Of a DNA stretch of 64,000 nt, positions 45,001 to 53,367 are shown one piece after another. The position numbers were made by a program, and so were the translations under genes. Each line of letters begins with the position of its first letter. Positions within the stretch are counted from its first letter, which is position 1. Source of the DNA: Actinokineospora xionganensis (GTDB lineage: Bacteria > Actinomycetota > Actinomycetes > Mycobacteriales > Pseudonocardiaceae); the NCBI RefSeq assembly GCF_014323725.1, contig NZ_JABVED010000011.1, positions 1-64,000 of the forward strand, given 5' to 3'. Under the pieces are notes generated by a model, which searched no databases, was not told the DNA's origin, and saw only the letters and a program-made list of their open reading frames with translations.

Positions 45001-45567
45001 CACGACTCCTTCGCCGCGCACACCGAACCCGGACCAGACGTCGTCGGCGTTGATGGCGGCGAGACCCCACTCGACCGCGTTCACCGCGGTGGCGTCGGCG
45101 CCCGGCCGCGGTGTGGGCAGAGCGTAGGTGTGCGTCGCGAGGATCGACGCGACCTCGGCGCGCTTGGCCAGTGTGTCGGCCAGGGCGGCGGTTCCGCCGC
45201 GCACGAGCAGGGCGTTGGTGATGAAGAACGACTGGTAGTCGACCCGCGCGCCGTCCAGGTCGGCCCGGACGGGGGCCTGGCTCCGGTCGGCGGTCTCACG
45301 CAGCGCGTCGAGCACCGCCTGGCCACGCGCGTCCCAGTCGGCGACCTGGGACGGTCCGGAGAGGTCGGCCTGCTCGGTGAACACCACCCAGAAGTCGCTG
45401 CTGTCCTTGACTTCCAAGGCTTCGGCGACGGCGCGCTCGATCTTGTCGGCCGGGTCCGGCTCCGCCAAGGCGGGGACGGTCAGGGTGCTGAGCATGGCGA
45501 GTAGAGCGGTGAGCAGGACCAGCCAGGCCCGGCCGGGATGACGGTGGGGTAACAAGGTCGCTCCCAT
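42007..45567 (-). CDS. Large secreted subtilisin-family protease with beta-domain tail
   Basis: 1186 residues. Signal peptide (WLVLLTALLAMLSTLTVPALA), an inhibitor-like propeptide (about 40-155), then an S8 catalytic domain with D194 (GNIDSGVQ), H241 (NNGHGTHTMG), N311 and S415 (SGTSMASPH). Two or three carboxypeptidase-regulatory-like beta domains follow (GTLSGTITDASTAAPISGA, DITGVVRSSAGQPVANATV, GVLSGTVTDANDALPVAGA), with a domain containing NGHVNFLARS between them, and a C-terminal malectin-like domain (YQVQLNFAELNAFQ, RRVFDVSVNG). It is of the bacillopeptidase-F type and should degrade extracellular protein; the tail may bind carbohydrate. No sortase or membrane anchor is seen. Confidence 0.93.
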   Translation of the reverse strand: MGATLLPHRHPGRAWLVLLTALLAMLSTLTVPALAEPDPADKIERAVAEALEVKDSSDFWVVFTEQADLSGPSQVADWDARGQAVLDALRETADRSQAPVRADLDGARVDYQSFFITNALLVRGGTAALADTLAKRAEVASILATHTYALPTPRPGADATAVNAVEWGLAAINADDVWSGFGVRGEGVVVGNIDSGVQFDHPALVGKYRGNTGSGTFDHNHNWFDPSRVCPGGTPCDNNGHGTHTMGTMVGGDGANQVGVAPGARWIAAKGCESNGCSEAALLASGQWMLAPTDSSGANPRPDLRPHVVNNSWGASNGGTIDPWYRATVQAWRAAGIFPSFSNGNSGPGCNTAGSPGDNRESYSSGAFDVNGAIASFSSRGPGENGDVKPNLAAPGVNVRSSVPGNGYAANSGTSMASPHTSGTVALMWSSAPSLVGDIARTEALLDDTAVDVDALTCGGTADDNNVFGEGKLDAYAAVDRSPRGPVGTLSGTITDASTAAPISGARVELTGPSNRSLLTGAPGSYSSSLPIGDYTISVSAFGYGTLAGTVSVTEGQTTTRDVALVPQPSSDITGVVRSSAGQPVANATVRITPGPIQSVTSGADGAFVVHRVPHGDYQLTASAGGCSDPRTQALTVDGPETIDFTLPNRSDSFGHHCTLETASYVEGDTPLALTGDDQATVVSLPFEFFFYGKTYREAHVATNGHVNFLARSTAYANAALPGTAAPNAAIYPFWDDLLIDASSRMMTKTSGTAPNREFVIEWRNATFFQATTTRIDVEAVLSENGEVSLRYRNLDSATPRETGSSATVGIENGTGTVALQYSLNSPVLSNAQSIRFTPPASGVLSGTVTDANDALPVAGAVVRALNGATEVAQTTTAADGAYRLRLLAADYTVEVTKQHYVASSSPLTLNGDHTQNVALNTPRAELDTTPLAFLAQAGQLRAATLSLRSTSALSLDYSLSSGAAWLWAVPGTSSVKPESAQAVTVRVDPVGLTPGVHDSVITFTTNAGRTPTLTVPVRLVVPEYRKGINVGGAGMTDRDTDVWVDDQRWAPGGSGYLSAGPVTTTRKAIAGTEDDALFQSQRESAGGYRFDTLPAGTYQVQLNFAELNAFQPVGRRVFDVSVNGTKVLANYDIAARVGALTADVHEFWVTVPDGGSIAIELAAQAGKKPPVLNAVRITHRPDRTE

Positions 45568-45812
45568 CTTGTGCGGTCAGGGGTGCCCGCGCGTGTGACC
45601 GCCGGTAGTTGGCTGATAACCACCGGTTCCATTCGACGTTTCCCTACCCGTGATCCGCCGTGAAGGACTCCAGGCGGGCGGTATCGGGTCGATTCGCGGC
45701 CGGCGTGCCCGGACCTCGGACCCTGCACGGAAGGGCAGTTCGGCCGCGTCGCTTCCCGGTCGCCCCGGCGAGGTTGGAGCTGACCACTGACCGAGTCGGC
45801 GTAGGAGCAGAG

Positions 45813-46217
45813 ATGACACGACACGTGACGTCCGCCCCCGAGAGAGTCCGCCATCGGGGCGCGTTGACCACACTCACCGCCACCGTGGCGGTGTGGGCGT
45901 ATGCCGGCGCGGTCGGCATCATCGGCGGCGGGATCGACTTCGGACCGACCATCGAGGGCAGACTGCCCTGGCAGAGCACCACTCTGGCCGGGGTGGCCCT
46001 GCTGCTCGGGGTGGCCGGGCCGATGACCGCAGCGGCCGTCGCGCTCTGGCGTCAGGCTCCGTACGCCACCAGGACGGCGGTGATCGCCGGCGTGATGCTG
46101 GTTGGCTGGATCTTGGTCCAACTCGCGTTCATCCGCACGTTCTCCTGGCTGCAGCCGGTGTGCGTCGTGCTCGGTCTTGCCGTCGTCGGCCTCGCGGTCC
46201 GGGCCGCCACCCCCTGA
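45813..46217 (+). CDS. Small four-helix membrane protein, 134 residues
   Basis: Start at the ATG at 45813 with AGGAG upstream; the frame upstream has no homology. Four hydrophobic segments: TLTATVAVWAYAGAVGIIGG, TTLAGVALLLGVAGPMTAAA, TAVIAGVMLVGWILVQLAFI and PVCVVLGLAVVGLAV. No family recognised. Divergent from the subtilase. Confidence 0.7.
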   Translation: MTRHVTSAPERVRHRGALTTLTATVAVWAYAGAVGIIGGGIDFGPTIEGRLPWQSTTLAGVALLLGVAGPMTAAAVALWRQAPYATRTAVIAGVMLVGWILVQLAFIRTFSWLQPVCVVLGLAVVGLAVRAATP

Positions 46218-46291
46218 TCTCAGGTCAGGGGGTGGGCTGGTCCAAAAAGCTGTAACAAAGCGAACCCTGTGGCGAAAGGCCTTGTCAGTGG

Positions 46292-46798
46292 ATGACGTGC
46301 CTGGGGGTTGGCGTGCTCAATGGCCTGGATACACCGCTCGTGTTCTGCGTGGGGACCACCGCCGATCAGCTTGCCGCCGTCGCGGCGGCCACCGGCGGCC
46401 AAGTCGCGGTGCTCTATCTGCCCGACTCGTCGGCGTTGCGGGCTGTCCTCGACGGGGAGTCGGTGCTGCCCGCGCACCGGGTGGTCGAACAGGGCAAGCT
46501 GCGCCTCGACGCCGATCTGCGGGAGGCGACCTGGCACGGCACCCGGATCACGCTGTCCTCGCGGGAGTTCGACCTGCTGTTCGCGTTGGCCGGCGACCCC
46601 GGGCGGGTGTGGGCGTTCGCGGAGTTGACCACGCTCGTGTGGGGCAGGCCCTACGTGGGCGACACGCAGGCCGTGGTGTCCGCTGTCAAACGATTGCGCC
46701 GGTCGTTGCGCACGGGTGCGCCAGGGGTTGTCGTCGAGTCGGTGCGCGGTGTCGGATACCGGGTCCGGGTGGCGGAGGTGCCAGTTCCGTCACACTGA
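46292..46798 (+). CDS. Orphan winged-helix regulator (OmpR/PhoB C-terminal type)
   Basis: 168 residues. Residues about 75-160 are a Trans_reg_C winged helix (HGTRITLSSREFDLLFALAG, GDTQAVVSAVKRLRRSLR, VESVRGVGYRV). The N-terminal 70 residues do not form a normal receiver: no phospho-acceptor DD...D...K pattern is visible. Related to uroporphyrinogen-synthase-linked or HemD-fused regulators of actinobacteria only by neighbourhood (cysG follows 49 nt later). Start could also be a nearby GTG. Confidence 0.8.
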   Translation: MTCLGVGVLNGLDTPLVFCVGTTADQLAAVAAATGGQVAVLYLPDSSALRAVLDGESVLPAHRVVEQGKLRLDADLREATWHGTRITLSSREFDLLFALAGDPGRVWAFAELTTLVWGRPYVGDTQAVVSAVKRLRRSLRTGAPGVVVESVRGVGYRVRVAEVPVPSH

Positions 46799-46846
46799 CG
46801 GGCGTGGGTGAGTGGCGTCCGGCGGCGGACCAGGCATGCTTGCGCA

Positions 46847-48073
46847 ATGGCAGAGCAGCATTATCTGGTCGGACTCGATCTCGCGGGCCGCCGCGTCGTC
46901 GTGGTCGGCGGCGGCACCGTCGCTCAGCGCAGGCTTCCCCGACTGGTCGCCACGGGCGCCAAGGTCGAGGTCATCGCGCCGGAAGTCACCCCGTCCGTGC
47001 AGGCCATGGCCGACGCGGGCGAACTGACCTGGCACGAGCGCCGCTACGCCGGCGGCGACCTGGCCGACGCCTGGTATGTGCTGTGCTGCACGTCCGACAC
47101 CGACGTCAACGCCTCGGTGGCCGCTGAGGCCGAGCTTGTCCGCGTGTTCTGCGTCCGTGCCGACGCGGGCAGCGAGGGCAGCGCGGTCACCCCGGCCAGC
47201 GGCTCCTACGACGGCCTGCTCATCGGTGTCCTGGCGGGCGGGGCCCATCAGCGCTCCGCCGCGGTCCGCGACGCCCTGCTCGACGCCCTGCGTGAGGGTC
47301 GGGTCTCGGACCAGGCCCGCACCCCGGAACTGCCCGGCGTCGCCCTTGTCGGCGGCGGCCCCGGCGACCCGGAACTGATCACCGTCCGAGGCAGGCGCCT
47401 ACTGTCCCGGGCCGACGTGGTCGTCGCCGACCGCCTCGGCCCCCGCGACCTTCTCGACGAACTGCCGCCCTCGGTGACGGTGATCGACGCGGCCAAGATC
47501 CCCTACGGCCGCGCCGCCACGCAGGAAGCCATCAACGACGCCTTGATCACCCACGCGCGCGCGGGCAAGTTCGTGGTCCGTCTCAAGGGCGGAGACCCGT
47601 ATCTGTTCGGCCGGGGCTTCGAGGAACTGATCGCCTGCGCCCAGGCAGGCGTGCCGGTCACCGTGGTCCCCGGAATCACCTCGGCCTTCGCGGTGCCTGC
47701 CGTGGCGGACGTCCCGGTCACCCACCGGGGCATCGCCCACGAGGTCGTGGTCGTCTCGGGCCACGTCGGCCCCGACGACCCCACGTCCCTCACCGACTGG
47801 TCCGCCCTGGCAAAACTGCGCGGCACCATCGTCCTGATGATGGGCGTGGACAAACTGGACCAGTTCGCCAAAACCCTGATCGAAGGCGGCCGCCCGTCAT
47901 CAACGCCGGTCGCGGTGGTGCAAGAGGGAACCACACGCAACCAGCGCATCCTGCGGTCCACTTTGGACACGGTGGCGGCTGATGTGGTGTCGGAGGGAAT
48001 CCGACCCCCGGCGGTGACGATCATCGGGCCGGTGGCAGGCCTGGCGGGTGAGTTGGAACAGCCCGAAAGCTAA
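46847..48073 (+). CDS. cysG: Siroheme synthase: precorrin-2 dehydrogenase + uroporphyrinogen-III methyltransferase
   Basis: 408 residues. N-terminal NAD-binding Met8-like domain (VVVVGGGTVAQRRLPRLVA, about 1-150), C-terminal SUMT domain (about 160-400) with VALVGGGPGDPELITVRG, GGDPYLFGRGFEEL and VPGITSAFAVPAVA. Makes precorrin-2 for B12 and siroheme; M. tuberculosis has the same two-domain CysG (Rv2847c). CATGCT ends 6 nt before the ATG: leaderless. Followed by a long hairpin region. Confidence 0.92.
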   Translation: MAEQHYLVGLDLAGRRVVVVGGGTVAQRRLPRLVATGAKVEVIAPEVTPSVQAMADAGELTWHERRYAGGDLADAWYVLCCTSDTDVNASVAAEAELVRVFCVRADAGSEGSAVTPASGSYDGLLIGVLAGGAHQRSAAVRDALLDALREGRVSDQARTPELPGVALVGGGPGDPELITVRGRRLLSRADVVVADRLGPRDLLDELPPSVTVIDAAKIPYGRAATQEAINDALITHARAGKFVVRLKGGDPYLFGRGFEELIACAQAGVPVTVVPGITSAFAVPAVADVPVTHRGIAHEVVVVSGHVGPDDPTSLTDWSALAKLRGTIVLMMGVDKLDQFAKTLIEGGRPSSTPVAVVQEGTTRNQRILRSTLDTVAADVVSEGIRPPAVTIIGPVAGLAGELEQPES

Positions 48074-48117
48074 GCCCGGCCATCCGGGGTTGCGCGGCGT
48101 GCCCTGGTTGTTGGTGG

Positions 48118-48262
48118 CTGTTTGGGTGGAGTGGTTTCTTTGGGGCCCCTACGAAGAAAGGCCCCTGTCGTGGAAGAGCGGGTGGGAAGCCTTCGGCCCC
48201 CACGACCACAGCAAGTTTAGGGGCCTTTCTCGTCCCCCAAAGAAACCGCTCCACCCAAACAG
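48118..48262. repeat. Long imperfect inverted repeat after cysG
   Basis: Outer arms CTGTTTGGGTGGAGTGGTTT and AAACCGCTCCACCCAAACAG pair with one G/A-type mismatch; inside, TTTGGGG pairs with CCCCAAA, and GAAAGGCCCCT with AGGGGCCTTTC. A transcript would fold into a long rod. It lies 45 bp past the cysG stop, so it may act as terminator. The outer arm carries the same CTGTTTGGGTGG motif seen at 21.1-21.2 kb. Confidence 0.75.
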
Positions 48263-48517
48263 GCCGTCGGGCGGTCAAGCGCGAGGCGTAGCGGTGAGAG
48301 TGGCAACTGCGTGTCGACGCACACCCAAACAGGCACCCACCACCAACCGCCGAGCCGTCTGCCCTGTACCGCAGGTCGCCCGTGCTGCCTCCCCGCGCGG
48401 CGTATCGCTGAACCTCCGGCCCGCACCGCGAATCGCCGAACCACCAACCCTGCACCGCGCAGTCGAACAGCACGCGCGCAGCCTGCTCAGCGTTCGATTA
48501 GACCCAACGCAAACGAA

Positions 48518-48547
48518 AGCCGCCCCCAGGTTTCCCCAGGGGCGGCT
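48518..48547 (-). terminator. Intrinsic terminator of the RNA helicase gene
   Basis: Stem AGCCGCCCC / GGGGCGGCT with a 12-nt loop, 23 nt past the helicase stop; on the minus strand it is followed by TTTCGTTT. Confidence 0.75.
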
Positions 48548-48570
48548 CTCAGTGTCTATCTATGCCGAGA

Positions 48571-50205
48571 TCAGTAGCGGCGGTCTCCGTCACGCGACCC
48601 ACGGGCGGCACCGGCAGGTGCCGAGCGGCGGTCGTCCGAGCGGGGAGCGTCGCGGAAGTCGCGGCGCGGGCCGTCGCCGCGCGGGGCGTCCGTGCGCGGG
48701 CCGTCGCGGAAGTCGCGGCGGGGGCCGTCACGGAACTCGCGGCGCGGGCCACCCTCGCGGGGGGCGTCGCGACGGTCGTCACGGGGGTGGTGCGCCTCGC
48801 GGGCGCGGCCCTCGTGGCCGTGGCTCTCGCGGCCGGTGCGGCGGCGGAAGTCACCGCCACCCCGACGCGGGGTGTGGCCACCCGAGCGCGGCGGACGGGC
48901 CGGTGCGACCCGCTCGATGACCGGCTCGCCGGACGGGGTGCGGGCACCGGTGATGCGCGCGAGGTCCGGGTCGCCGGGGCGCACCTTGGTGCTCTCCGGC
49001 TTGACGCCCGCCTTGTCCGTCATCCGCACAACCGTGCGGCGCTGGTCGTGGGTGACCACCGTGACGACCGTGCCGGACTCGCCGGCGCGCGCCGTACGGC
49101 CGGCGCGGTGCAGGTAGTCCTTCGAGTCGGCGGGCGGGTCCACGTGCACGACCAGGCTGACGTTGTCGACGTGGATGCCGCGGGCCGCGACGTCCGTGGC
49201 GACCAGGACGGGCATGTTGCCGTCACGGAACTGGCTCAGGACGCGGTTGCGCGCACCCTGGGTCTTTCCGCCGTGCAGCGCGCCTGCGTGGACGCCGACC
49301 GAGCGCAGCTTGTCGGCGAGACGGTCCACGTGGTGCTTGGTGCGCACGAACATGATCGTGCGACCCTCGCGGGCGGCCATCTCGGCGATGACGTCGGCCT
49401 TGTCCTGCTTGGACACCAGCAGCATGTGGTGGTCCATTGTGGACACGCTGGCGGTCGCGGGGGCGACCGAGTGGGTGACCGGGTTCTTCATGTACCGCTT
49501 GATCAGCTGGTCGACGTCACCGTCGAGCGTCGCCGAGAACAGCAGCACCTGGGCGTCGGGGTCGGCCTGGTCCATGATCTCGCGGACCTGCGGCAGGAAG
49601 CCCATGTCGGCCATCTGGTCGGCTTCGTCGATCGCCATGTACTGCACGTCGTGCAGGATGCAGGTGCCCTGGCGGACGTGGTCCGACAAGCGGCCCGGCG
49701 TGGCGATCAGCAGGTCGACACCGCGCTTGAGGGCGTCGGACTGCCGCGGGAACGACATGCCGCCGACGGCGGTGCGGACCCACAGGCCCAGCGACTTGCC
49801 CAGCGGGGTGAGCGCGTCGCTCACCTGCAGCGCGAGTTCACGGGTGGGGACCAGGATCAGCGCACGGGGGCGCAGGGCGCGGGGGTTGCCGCCCTGGAGG
49901 CGGGCGAGCAGCGCGAGGCCGAAGGCGAGGGTCTTGCCCGATCCGGTCTGCGCGCGGCCGAGCACGTCCTTGCCCTTGAGGGCGTCGGGCAGCGTCGCGG
50001 CCTGGATCGGGAAGGGGGAGGAGATGCCTGCGTCAGCCAGCGCCTTGAGCAGCGGCTGCGGCAGACCGAGGTCGGCGAACGAGATGACGCCCTCTTCGTG
50101 GAGGTCGTGCTTGCCCTTGCCGCTCTGGCGGTGACGGGGCTTGCGGTCCTCTTCAGTGATGTCGTTCGAAATCAGGTCGTTCGTGGGCAGGGCAGTATTC
50201 TGCAC
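48571..50205 (-). CDS. DEAD-box RNA helicase with RG/D-rich tail
   Basis: 544 residues. All core motifs present: Q motif (SSPFPIQAATLP), A85QTGSGKT92, PTRELALQ, ATPGR, DEAD (IDEADQM), SAT (LFSATLD), ATDVAARGIHV and HRAGRTARAG. The last 110 residues are a disordered basic tail with repeated RRDFRDGPR-type units, typical of RNA-binding, condensate-forming helicases (RhlE-like). Probably acts in ribosome assembly or RNA decay, often cold-induced. GTG start with GGAGAGGACCCC upstream and a leader of perhaps 180 nt. Confidence 0.93.
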   Translation of the reverse strand: MQNTALPTNDLISNDITEEDRKPRHRQSGKGKHDLHEEGVISFADLGLPQPLLKALADAGISSPFPIQAATLPDALKGKDVLGRAQTGSGKTLAFGLALLARLQGGNPRALRPRALILVPTRELALQVSDALTPLGKSLGLWVRTAVGGMSFPRQSDALKRGVDLLIATPGRLSDHVRQGTCILHDVQYMAIDEADQMADMGFLPQVREIMDQADPDAQVLLFSATLDGDVDQLIKRYMKNPVTHSVAPATASVSTMDHHMLLVSKQDKADVIAEMAAREGRTIMFVRTKHHVDRLADKLRSVGVHAGALHGGKTQGARNRVLSQFRDGNMPVLVATDVAARGIHVDNVSLVVHVDPPADSKDYLHRAGRTARAGESGTVVTVVTHDQRRTVVRMTDKAGVKPESTKVRPGDPDLARITGARTPSGEPVIERVAPARPPRSGGHTPRRGGGDFRRRTGRESHGHEGRAREAHHPRDDRRDAPREGGPRREFRDGPRRDFRDGPRTDAPRGDGPRRDFRDAPRSDDRRSAPAGAARGSRDGDRRY

Positions 50206-50464
50206 GGGGTCCTCTCCGGACGTGGCACGTCTCGGGAGGCTCCGCTCTCTTCAAAGGAGACCGGCAGGCATTCACACGGACGGGCCCGGCGCGTATGTCA
50301 CGCCGTTAGTTGCGGGTGGCACCGCTGGCCATCCGGCGGTCATTCGGTTGCCGGGCGGGGAGCGACGTACATGTGTCGCTCACGATGCGTGTCTAGGTTA
50401 GCGCACACCCAGTAGCGAGTGCGCACCAAGGGACCAGGATCACGTACGCCGCTCCCCGAGTCGA
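50206..50464 (-). promoter_or_regulatory. Putative long 5' leader of the helicase gene
   Basis: 259 bp with no gene between the RIO kinase stop and the helicase start on the same strand. A -10-like TAACCT (minus strand, 50395-50400) would give a leader of about 180 nt. Just upstream of it lie inverted hexamers GCGCAC (50401-50406) and GTGCGC (50419-50424). Long leaders are common for cold-shock helicases; here both promoter and leader are inferred. Confidence 0.35.
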
Positions 50465-51424
50465 TCAGTCGATACCGGCCGTGACCAGCAGACGAGCGGT
50501 CAAAGTGGCCGGATCGGCCACGTCTTCGGGCAATCCGCGAGAACGGAACCACCCCGAAATGTTGGCAACGTCACGCGCGAGGAACTCCGGTCCGCGGGGA
50601 TTCGCGATGAGATCGACGACTTGGGGGAGGTCGATCAGCATCAGGTGTCCATCGTGGACCAGCGTGTTGTACGCCGACAGGTCCCCGTGGGTCAGGCCCA
50701 CGACCGCGAACAGCTCCAGGCCCGCGACGAGTTGCTCCCACAGCTCGCGCAACTCGTCCCGCTCCGGGCGAAGCTGGGCGAGCCGGGGCGCGGCTTGGTC
50801 TTCCTCGTCGCGCAGGAACTCCAGGAGGATCTCCGTGCCGTCGCGCTGGACCGGGTACGGCACCGGGGCGCCGATGGACCACAGCCGCGACAGCGCGGCG
50901 AACTCGGCGACCGCCCACTGCTCGGCGATCAGGTTGCGGCCGAACGCGCTGCGGTTGGCCATCGCGCGCATCTCGCGGGAACGGCGCATCCGCCTGCCCT
51001 CGAGATAGCCCGCGTCGCGGTGGAACATCCGGTGCTCGCCGCTGCGGTACCGCTTGGCGGCCAGCAGGCAGCGCAGACCGTCGGGGACGGCGCGTTCGAT
51101 GACGAACACGTCGGCCTCTTTGCCCGTCTTGAGCACGCCCAGTTCGGTGTCGGCCGCGGCGAGGTCGGTGATCAGCCAGTCGGGCCGCGGGTGCGGACCC
51201 TGGTCGCTGTCACCCCACGTGGACCAGCGGTCGGCGCCGTCGGGGAGTTCCTCGGCGGCGGTGTAGGCGTCGTCGCGGACGCGGGCCAGTCGGGCCTTCT
51301 CGGCCTCGGTGAGCCTGCCCGTGCGCTGCGGCTGGGGATCGTCGTCGAACCGGACACGGCGCATGCGGCCGCGCGGGGTGCTGTCGAAACTGTCGAACTC
51401 GTCGGTGAACTCGTGCTTTCGCAC
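50465..51424 (-). CDS. RIO1-family serine protein kinase
   Basis: 319 residues. The kinase core has the phosphate-binding ADVFVIERAV strand, ATP lysine in LLAAKRY, catalytic THGDLSAYNTLVH (H-x-D-x4-N pattern) and the metal loop LIDLPQVVD. The N-terminal 80 residues are charged and variable. RIO kinases in eukaryotes and archaea act in small-subunit ribosome maturation; the actinobacterial role is unproven, but its place next to an RNA helicase gene, in the same direction, fits RNA or ribosome work. GTG start with TAGGAG upstream. Confidence 0.9.
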   Translation of the reverse strand: MRKHEFTDEFDSFDSTPRGRMRRVRFDDDPQPQRTGRLTEAEKARLARVRDDAYTAAEELPDGADRWSTWGDSDQGPHPRPDWLITDLAAADTELGVLKTGKEADVFVIERAVPDGLRCLLAAKRYRSGEHRMFHRDAGYLEGRRMRRSREMRAMANRSAFGRNLIAEQWAVAEFAALSRLWSIGAPVPYPVQRDGTEILLEFLRDEEDQAAPRLAQLRPERDELRELWEQLVAGLELFAVVGLTHGDLSAYNTLVHDGHLMLIDLPQVVDLIANPRGPEFLARDVANISGWFRSRGLPEDVADPATLTARLLVTAGID

Positions 51425-51599
51425 TGGTGGGTCTCCTAGACCTGGGAAGGAAGCCCCACCGCGAGAGTCAGCGACGTGGGGCGGGTGACCGGGCTGGTGC
51501 GGCCACCGGGACAGTCATCACCACAGCGCACCTCCTCAGGTCCTTCTTCGCCTCTGTCGCGCACAGCTTGCCCGGCCCAGGTCAGGGCCGTCAATCGAA

Positions 51600-52340
51600 T
51601 TAAACGACGATCAGGTCGAGCGACTTCTTGCCGGTCGGTTCGAGCCGCATCCCGTTGGCCGCGGCCACCGAGATCAGGGTGCGGACGGAGCCCGGTTCGC
51701 GCGGGGCCAGCGCCAGCGCGGCGGCGAGTCTGCCCTTGTACGCCTTGTTGAAGTGGCTGACCGTCTTGCGCCTGCCCGCGCCGTCGTCGGTGACCACGCG
51801 GACGGTGACGGCGTGCGGGATCGCGGCCAGGTTGGCGTAGGCGCCCGAGCGCAGGTCGACCACCAGCTCGTCCACAGTGGACAGCGTCTTCTCCAGGTCG
51901 GACCGCCACAGCGTCCGCAGGCCGCCGACGCCGGGCAGGACTGTGTCGCCGGAGAGGCGGTAGGCCGGGATCGGGTCGCCCGTGCGCACCACCCCGAACA
52001 GGGCGGACGCCACCGCCAGTCTGCGGTTGGCCCGGTTGCGTTGCGGCTTGGTGAACGACTTCGCGTCCAAGGCGTCGTAGAGGACGCCGGTGTAGCGCTC
52101 CAGCGCGGGCATCGTCGGCGACTCGCGCAGGACCGCGTTGCGGGTGACCTCGTCGGCCTGGCGTTGCGAGAGGCCGAGCGCGGCCAGGCTCGCCGGGACG
52201 TCCGCGGCCAGCTCGCTCAGCGCGGTCACCAGCCGCTCGCGCACGGGCGTGAGCTCGGGGAACGACAGGGCGGTGAGGTCGAGGGGCGCGCCTGCGCCGC
52301 CCTCGGCCTTGGTCTCCGATGGGGGCAGCAGCACGAGCAC
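51600..52340 (-). CDS. yaaA: YaaA family peroxide-stress protein (DUF328)
   Basis: 246 residues. Family motifs: LVLLPPSETKAEGG at the N-terminus, YTGVLYDALDA, SALFGVVRTGDPIPAYRL and SHFNKAYKGRLA. E. coli YaaA limits free iron and DNA damage during peroxide stress. On the minus strand TAAGCT ends 6 nt before the GTG start: leaderless, and divergent from the tandem-GNAT gene 76 bp away. Confidence 0.9.
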   Translation of the reverse strand: MLVLLPPSETKAEGGAGAPLDLTALSFPELTPVRERLVTALSELAADVPASLAALGLSQRQADEVTRNAVLRESPTMPALERYTGVLYDALDAKSFTKPQRNRANRRLAVASALFGVVRTGDPIPAYRLSGDTVLPGVGGLRTLWRSDLEKTLSTVDELVVDLRSGAYANLAAIPHAVTVRVVTDDGAGRRKTVSHFNKAYKGRLAAALALAPREPGSVRTLISVAAANGMRLEPTGKKSLDLIVV

Positions 52341-52416
52341 GCGGTGAGCTTAAGCGGGTGGCGGCGCGGTCGGTAATTCGGTCGATCGCGGCTCGCGCCG
52401 GTCGTACCGTCGGTGG

Positions 52417-53367
52417 ATGACCATCACCTGGCGGAACCTGGTCGCCGACGACGCCGATCAGTGGGTCGACCTGCGGGCCGCGGCCGAGGCGGTCGACAAG
52501 ACCGGCGAACACACCGGGCCGGACCAGTTCGCCGAGCTGATGGCCGACCCGACCACCGGCACGGTCGGCGGGTTCGACGGTGACCGGCTGGTGGCCGAGG
52601 GTGTCGTCTGGTTCAAGGCGGGCAAGACCGAGGTCAACGGGGTGCCCCTCGATGGGCACGTGCGTCCGTCGCACCGCAGGCGGGGCATCGGGCGGGAGTT
52701 GCTCGATCGACTCGTGGTGGTGGCCGAGGACCTGCATGCCGCGCACTGCCCGCACCTGCGGCTGGAGCCGCGGTCGTCGACCCATGAAGGCAACCCCGGG
52801 CACACGGCGCTGCTCGTGAACGCCGGGTACGTGCCCGTCCGCTGGTTCTTCGACATGCGCGCCGAACTCGACGGGCAGACCCCGGACCTGCCGTTCCCAT
52901 CCGGCCTCACCGTCGAGAAGTACACCGCGGCCATCGACGACGAGCTGCGCCGCACGCATGACGACTGCTTCGTCGAGCACTGGGGCAATACGCCTTCGAA
53001 CCCGGCCTACTGGACCGCGCATTACACCGGCAACCCCGCGTTCGCGCCCGACCGGACCGTCGTCCTGCGCGACGACGCGACCGGCGAGATCGCCGCCTAC
53101 GTCATGGGCTACGACTCCCCGGCCCACACCGCCGCCACCGGGCTGCGGGATCTGTGGCTCGGCCAGGTCGGCACCCGCAAGGCCTGGCGCGGACGCGGCG
53201 TGGCGACCGCGCTGCTCGCCCAGGTGCTGCGGGAGTCGCGCGCGGCCGGGTACGACACGGTGACGCTCGCCGTGGACGCAGGCAACGCGACCGGCGCCCT
53301 CGGCGTGTACGAGCGGTGTGGGTTCAGCGTCGTCGAGCGGTGGACGACCTATGCGCTCATTCGGTAG
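52417..53367 (+). CDS. Tandem GNAT acetyltransferase
   Basis: 316 residues with two GNAT folds. The first (about 1-150) has VRPSHRRRGIGRELLDRLV, the second (about 165-316) VGTRKAWRGRGVATALLAQV and NATGALGVYERCGF. Layout is like mycothiol synthase (MshD) but the sequence is not clearly MshD, so the substrate is left open. TACCGT ends 6 nt before the ATG: leaderless. Its last 11 bp overlap the convergent VOC gene. Confidence 0.85.
   Translation: MTITWRNLVADDADQWVDLRAAAEAVDKTGEHTGPDQFAELMADPTTGTVGGFDGDRLVAEGVVWFKAGKTEVNGVPLDGHVRPSHRRRGIGRELLDRLVVVAEDLHAAHCPHLRLEPRSSTHEGNPGHTALLVNAGYVPVRWFFDMRAELDGQTPDLPFPSGLTVEKYTAAIDDELRRTHDDCFVEHWGNTPSNPAYWTAHYTGNPAFAPDRTVVLRDDATGEIAAYVMGYDSPAHTAATGLRDLWLGQVGTRKAWRGRGVATALLAQVLRESRAAGYDTVTLAVDAGNATGALGVYERCGFSVVERWTTYALIR

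Larger units (their letters stand above)
48074..48570. other. 497-bp intergenic region between convergent cysG and helicase genes
   Basis: Holds the long inverted repeat (48118-48262), another copy of CACCCAAACAGGC (48323-48334) and the helicase terminator (48518-48547). The open frames inside have no ribosome binding site and read through the repeats, so no gene is called. Confidence 0.6.

Noticed and set aside
46218-46291. tRNA or other RNA gene in the short gaps
   Set aside because: No cloverleaf-like pattern or conserved T-loop sequence was seen in this or other gaps of the window.
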